64,000 bases of DNA, taken from the NCBI RefSeq assembly GCF_000006565.2, contig NC_031475.1:3001189-3065188 (forward strand). The letters run 5' to 3'. The translations under genes and the position numbers were made by a program. This DNA comes from Toxoplasma gondii ME49. Lineage: Eukaryota; Apicomplexa; Conoidasida; Eucoccidiorida; Sarcocystidae. Positions 60,350 through 64,000 of the stretch are shown here, one piece after another. Under the pieces are notes generated by a model. That model was not told where the DNA came from. It saw only the letters and a program-made list of their open reading frames with translations, and ran no database searches. How positions within the stretch are numbered: position 1 is the first letter of the stretch; every line of letters begins with the position of its first letter.

Positions 60350-63300
60350 TACGGAGAGGAAGCGTTAGAGGACGAGAGACCTTCCAACAGCAATACCTCT
60401 GTAGAGATGCATCTGCACGGAGAGGCCGAGAGAAAACACAAATACACGGTAATTTCCTCTAGTAGTGGACAGACGCGCCACTCAGACCGCTACACATCTG
60501 TGCGTCGTTGCCTACTGCCCCGCGCATGCGCTCATATAAGCCTATACATATACATATGTATAAATGTACAGAGGAAAATCTCGAGAATTGAGCATCAATG
60601 TTGGCAGATGGTTCCGGCGTTTCCGTGGAAGTGTGTGAAGATTCACCATCTGAATGCTTTCCGATATTTGTTCGATTGAGACGCATCCAACGAGGAGAGA
60701 CGAAAACGGATTTTGCATGCAGTCGCTGACGGCCTGCGCGCTAAGCCAGGCCGCTCTCGCGTTGCCAAGTGAAGGAGAGGCGAACTGTCTCCGTTCTACG
60801 GGTGTGTCTCCGGAGGCCCTCTGGAGTCCTGAAAACCCCACACAAAATACGAACCAGCAGAGTCGTGAAGACGAGGAGACACCCAAACGGGAACTAAGCA
60901 AACGCGTTTGTACACAGAAGAAAGAGACGGAGAAAGGCGTCAAGGTCTGGAGACACACAGACACAGAATATGCAACTCTACGCAGTGTGGACGTCTGTGA
61001 GTCGGTTTGTTTGTCTATGGCCAGACAAGCATTTGTGAATGCACCGGCAGAGGAGAAGCAGTTCGACGCCTGCACGAGCTTTTGTAACTGGCAGGATGTC
61101 GGGGACAGGAGACTCCGGGACTCGAGAGGAAATCATAGCAGCACAGACATGTCCAGAAACAGCGAAGAAAATGAAGGCAGAAAGAAGAGGGGACCTCCTG
61201 GGCTGCCCAGTGCCAACAAGAAGAAATTAAATCCCGACGCGAGACTACCAACGAGCAAGAGAAAAGACAAACCCACCTGGAAAGACTTCTTTCTCTGCAT
61301 GCAGCTCCTGCGCCTGCTGCTGAAGAGCGTCCTTCGCCTGTGCAAGAAGAAATAACCGCCTCTGCAGCGACGGCGCGCGAGCCTGCTCGCTAACATACGC
61401 GGCTGTGCGCCGCCAAATCTGCCGGAAAGTAAAGCGAAAAACGCCAAACACACCTGAAAATCTGTCCGGACGCACAGACCCTCTCGTCATACATACAGAT
61501 GCATCTGCATAGATCCACATCTCAACGTCTACTCGTATACATATGCATATTCATATCTATAAATGTATAGACGAGCTGCGAGCGTGAAGGTACTGAAGCG
61601 GATATCTTACGAGAGAGGTTTTTTCAACGCAGAATGCGTCTCGCTCTGCGTCGAAGGCGAGGAGTTGTGCCGTTTGTTCCCTGGCGACTCCGTCTTCTGA
61701 GTCTCCATCGCGAGTTGGGGGAGCGCCTTGATTCTCGGCGTTCGTCCTCTCCCTGTCTGTGGCGTTTGGAGGGTTCGGCGGCCGTCTCGCTCCATCGAGA
61801 GGTCGAGGAGGAAGAGGCGAATCTGCAACGGCAGGGCAGTCCTCTTCGCGCCATGGACGCAGACCCTGGGCGAGGTACTCGGCTGCTGCCTGAGACGCAA
61901 GCCGCGCATGGGATTCGAGCGAAAAACGGAGAAAAACGCGTGCGAGAACAGACGAGAAAAAGATGGTCTCTGTGGGATGGTAAGCGGCTCGAGGAGAAAA
62001 CAAGAGTCAGACTATGGAACCGCAGACACTCTGCCGAGAGAAAAAGAGGGAGAAAGGATTCACGATCGAAAGCGCCACAAGCAAACAGAAAACAGAGTGC
62101 CAAGCCTCAACAACATACGAACATAAACAAGCAGAAAGATGCAAATACGCTGTGAGGCAACTCTCATGTACTTCGACCGATATAAACTCTCTACCGCCTG
62201 CTTCGCTTGACCCAGCATTCATGCATCTACATATTATATATATATATATATATATATGCAATATGTATATTATATATATATATATAATATAACAATACAC
62301 ATATCAATAGATATATCAATAATATGTGTATCAATGGATATGTAAAAGTGCGTATGAATATTCATATAAGCAAATGTATAGTAGATACATCGATATCTAT
62401 ATATATACCAGTTTATGCTTAGTAGGTTGACATACACACGTGTACAGGAGCTGCAGGTGAGCCGCGACAGAGAGGCTGTGTCTCTGCATGCTGCGGCCCT
62501 GCGAGAGAGGATGTGGAAGTCTGCATGCAATGGAAGTAAAGAAGAAAAAAGGATCTCCGACTGCGCCTTACCCTGGAGGAGAGACCTGCCGCCGCATAGA
62601 AGGCACCCACATCGAGAGCGAAATGTCGAAAGTGTCTTTGCAGCCAGGGCAAAAGGTATGGGCTGTTCAACGTGAGAAGCGACTCTGGAAAAGTTTCTGG
62701 AACAAAGCCAAGCAGCACAAAAAAAGATCATGTGAAAGATCCATCGGCCCTCGAGAAAGGCCTCAGCAAACGGGTGTCGCCCTCACACTCTCCCTGTGCC
62801 ACAGAAGCAACGGACCTCCGTCGAGAGAGGAACTGTCGTGAGCACCGACTCGGAGATCTTTCGTCTTTCCAAAGATCGAAGAAACGGAGAGAAGGACCGA
62901 AAGAAGAAGATCGAGAGAGGCAGGCGGAGGAAGAAGAAGACAGGGGCAATGGCGAAGGCAGGAAAAGCGGTCAGCACTGAGACGCACAGAGAGAGAAAGG
63001 CATCGTTGCATGGAGTCTTTCGTCGTGAATCGAGAGAAGAAACAACACAGGATCTTTTTTTCCAAAGTTCGCAGACGCCCTACTCTGGCCAGCCTGAGCG
63101 ATCCAGGAGAACACTGAAGATTGCAAATTTTCATCGTCGCAGCTGAGCACGGCAGACACGAGCGCCGCGGCCTGCATGCGCCAGAAGAGCGCCTCTGCGT
63201 CTCCGTCGCCTGTTGGACAACGAGAAGAAAGAAAACAATCCTTAAAAATCCCCGGAAAGAACAGCGAATGGATCGCACTGTTGCAGGTGAAAGACGACGA

Positions 63301-63479
63301 ACACACCCTGGCATGCACTCTGAACTGCAGAACGCCTCTTCTCGAATTCCTTTCTCTCACCCTGAGGCGAGGAAGAGACGGGGACTGCTTGTGAGGCGCG
63401 TTGACGCTGGCGCGCATCAAGGTGAAGGTCGAGGAACCTCTGAAGCCAGGAGGTCACGAGGCTGTAGCAGGTCTCTTCT
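56675..63479 (-). CDS. Nup155/Nup170-family nucleoporin, C-terminal part (11 exons seen, 5' end beyond window)
   Basis: Inner-ring scaffold nucleoporin; partial, about 795 residues. - strand exons: 63479-63361, 63209-63084, 62684-62572, 61889-61611, 61361-61277, 60828-60647, 59930-59583, 59089-58697, 58137-57811, 57462-57262, 56887-56675 (stop). All eleven join in consistent phase. Resemblance to the alpha-helical C-terminal domain of Nup155 is seen in order: CYSLVTSWLQRFLDLH, LSCDDENLQSSVFSWIAQAG, SLLTLNSPYLLPWLQRHFRH, AAAEYLAQGL and TSL|RRLFLLAQAKDALQQQ (the region of Nup155 reading SLQQRLEYIARAILSAK). Later exons are Leu/Ala-rich helices with low identity and inserted Glu/Arg/Ser-rich stretches. 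The protein ends ALQQPIDS. Family assignment is from remembered motif order and is less certain than for CNOT9. Confidence 0.65.
56974..57003. repeat. (TA)n microsatellite
   Basis: TA run in the intron before the last exon of the nucleoporin gene. Confidence 0.85.
59281..59545. repeat. AT-rich microsatellite cluster
   Basis: TA and TATACA tracts at about 59320-59360 and 59490-59540 within the intron between the nucleoporin exons at 59583 and 59089. Confidence 0.8.
60001..60347. repeat. (TA)n-rich tracts
   Basis: TATACATA-rich sequence at about 60001-60150 and a clean TA run at about 60314-60346, in the intron between the nucleoporin exons at 60647 and 59930. Confidence 0.8.
62228..62415. 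repeat. (TA)n and ATCAATA-rich tracts
   Basis: TA runs followed by degenerate ATATCAATA repeats in the intron between the nucleoporin exons at 62572 and 61889. Confidence 0.8.
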
Positions 63480-64000
63480 CTGGAGAAAAATGCAGGAAAT
63501 AAACAATGAAAAACACGATGGAGAGTCTGGAGTTCACGAGAGTCGCTGAAAGGTCCATGAACGTCTGTGCGACAGATGCACCAGTAGAACAACAAGCAAA
63601 AAGAGATGCAGAGACCGAGACGGTCGGCCGGGAGGCATCGCCGCAACGCGCAGCGACTCAGAGATCACGAAACCGACCGTGAGGCAACGCGACCACAGTA
63701 AGAACGCGATGATTTCCTTTGTTCTGCTTGGCATGTTCGCCATGCGCGCTCACGCAGAGGCGGAAGCCGAGGCGACCCCCGCGTTCGGCGGTGTCCGTTC
63801 GATTTTCGATCTCAGTCTGTCCTTTTTGTGCCGTCACCTCTTCTTCTCCACTCTTCCCCGGATTGTTCGTTTTCCTTCTCTTTTCGAGTTCGTTTGCTTT
63901 TGGTTTTGCACTTCCTTCTTTTCTTCTCTGGGTGCTCTGCTCCACGCTTTTCTTCTCTGTTCCTACATTTCCTTCTCTTGCTCGGCGGGAGAAGGCAGCC
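63480..64000. other. Right edge: probable intron of the nucleoporin gene
   Basis: On the - strand the far end of this stretch is purine-rich and the part next to the 63479 acceptor is mixed to pyrimidine-rich, as in other introns here. The open frame 63945-63658 (-) is very basic and low-complexity and has no clear donor, so it is not called an exon. Confidence 0.45.

Noticed and set aside
1..64000. CRISPR arrays, bacterial operons, insertion sequences, tRNA or rRNA genes
   Set aside because: None seen. The regular TA tracts are simple microsatellites without repeat-spacer structure, and no cloverleaf with A and B boxes or transposase-like frame was recognised by eye.

Overview
The window looks like nuclear DNA of a Toxoplasma-group coccidian (Toxoplasma, Hammondia or Neospora). 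The evidence is intron-rich genes with YAG/GTRAG splice sites, pyrimidine-rich intron 3' ends, very many (TA)n microsatellites, long Ser/Ala-rich low-complexity protein segments, and a set of ordinary eukaryotic housekeeping proteins. Species assignment is inference; no database was searched.

Layout: (1) about 1.2-21.3 kb, + strand: an extraordinary micro-exon gene. Two normal exons encode a signal peptide, a basic linker and one membrane segment. They are followed by about 41 tiny exons, 27 of them exactly 3 nt (one codon), nearly all multiples of 3 and all in phase 0. Joined, they give a coherent C-terminal region of about 94 residues with a second membrane helix and then a stop codon. (2) 22.3-23.5 kb, - strand: a small heat-shock protein. 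(3) 26.8-32.6 kb, - strand: V-ATPase V0 subunit d, ten exons. (4) 34.8-35.5 kb, + strand: EMC4, single exon. (5) 37.7-47.6 kb, - strand: a large double-bromodomain protein, nine exons. (6) 51.9-54.7 kb, + strand: CNOT9/CAF40, five exons. (7) 56.7 kb to beyond the right edge, - strand: the C-terminal part of a Nup155/Nup170-type nucleoporin, eleven exons seen.

The housekeeping genes serve unrelated processes (proton pumping, ER membrane insertion, chromatin reading, mRNA deadenylation, nuclear pore), so there is no functional cluster. Gaps between genes hold promoters, untranslated regions and microsatellites. A short palindrome, GGTGTAYRTACACC, recurs at seven places, including as an inverted pair just upstream of EMC4.

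The main discovery candidate is gene (1). It is an apicomplexan counterpart, by structure only, of the micro-exon genes known from schistosomes, taken to the limit of one-codon exons. All exon coordinates were read by eye from splice signals and reading frame; transcript data would be decisive.
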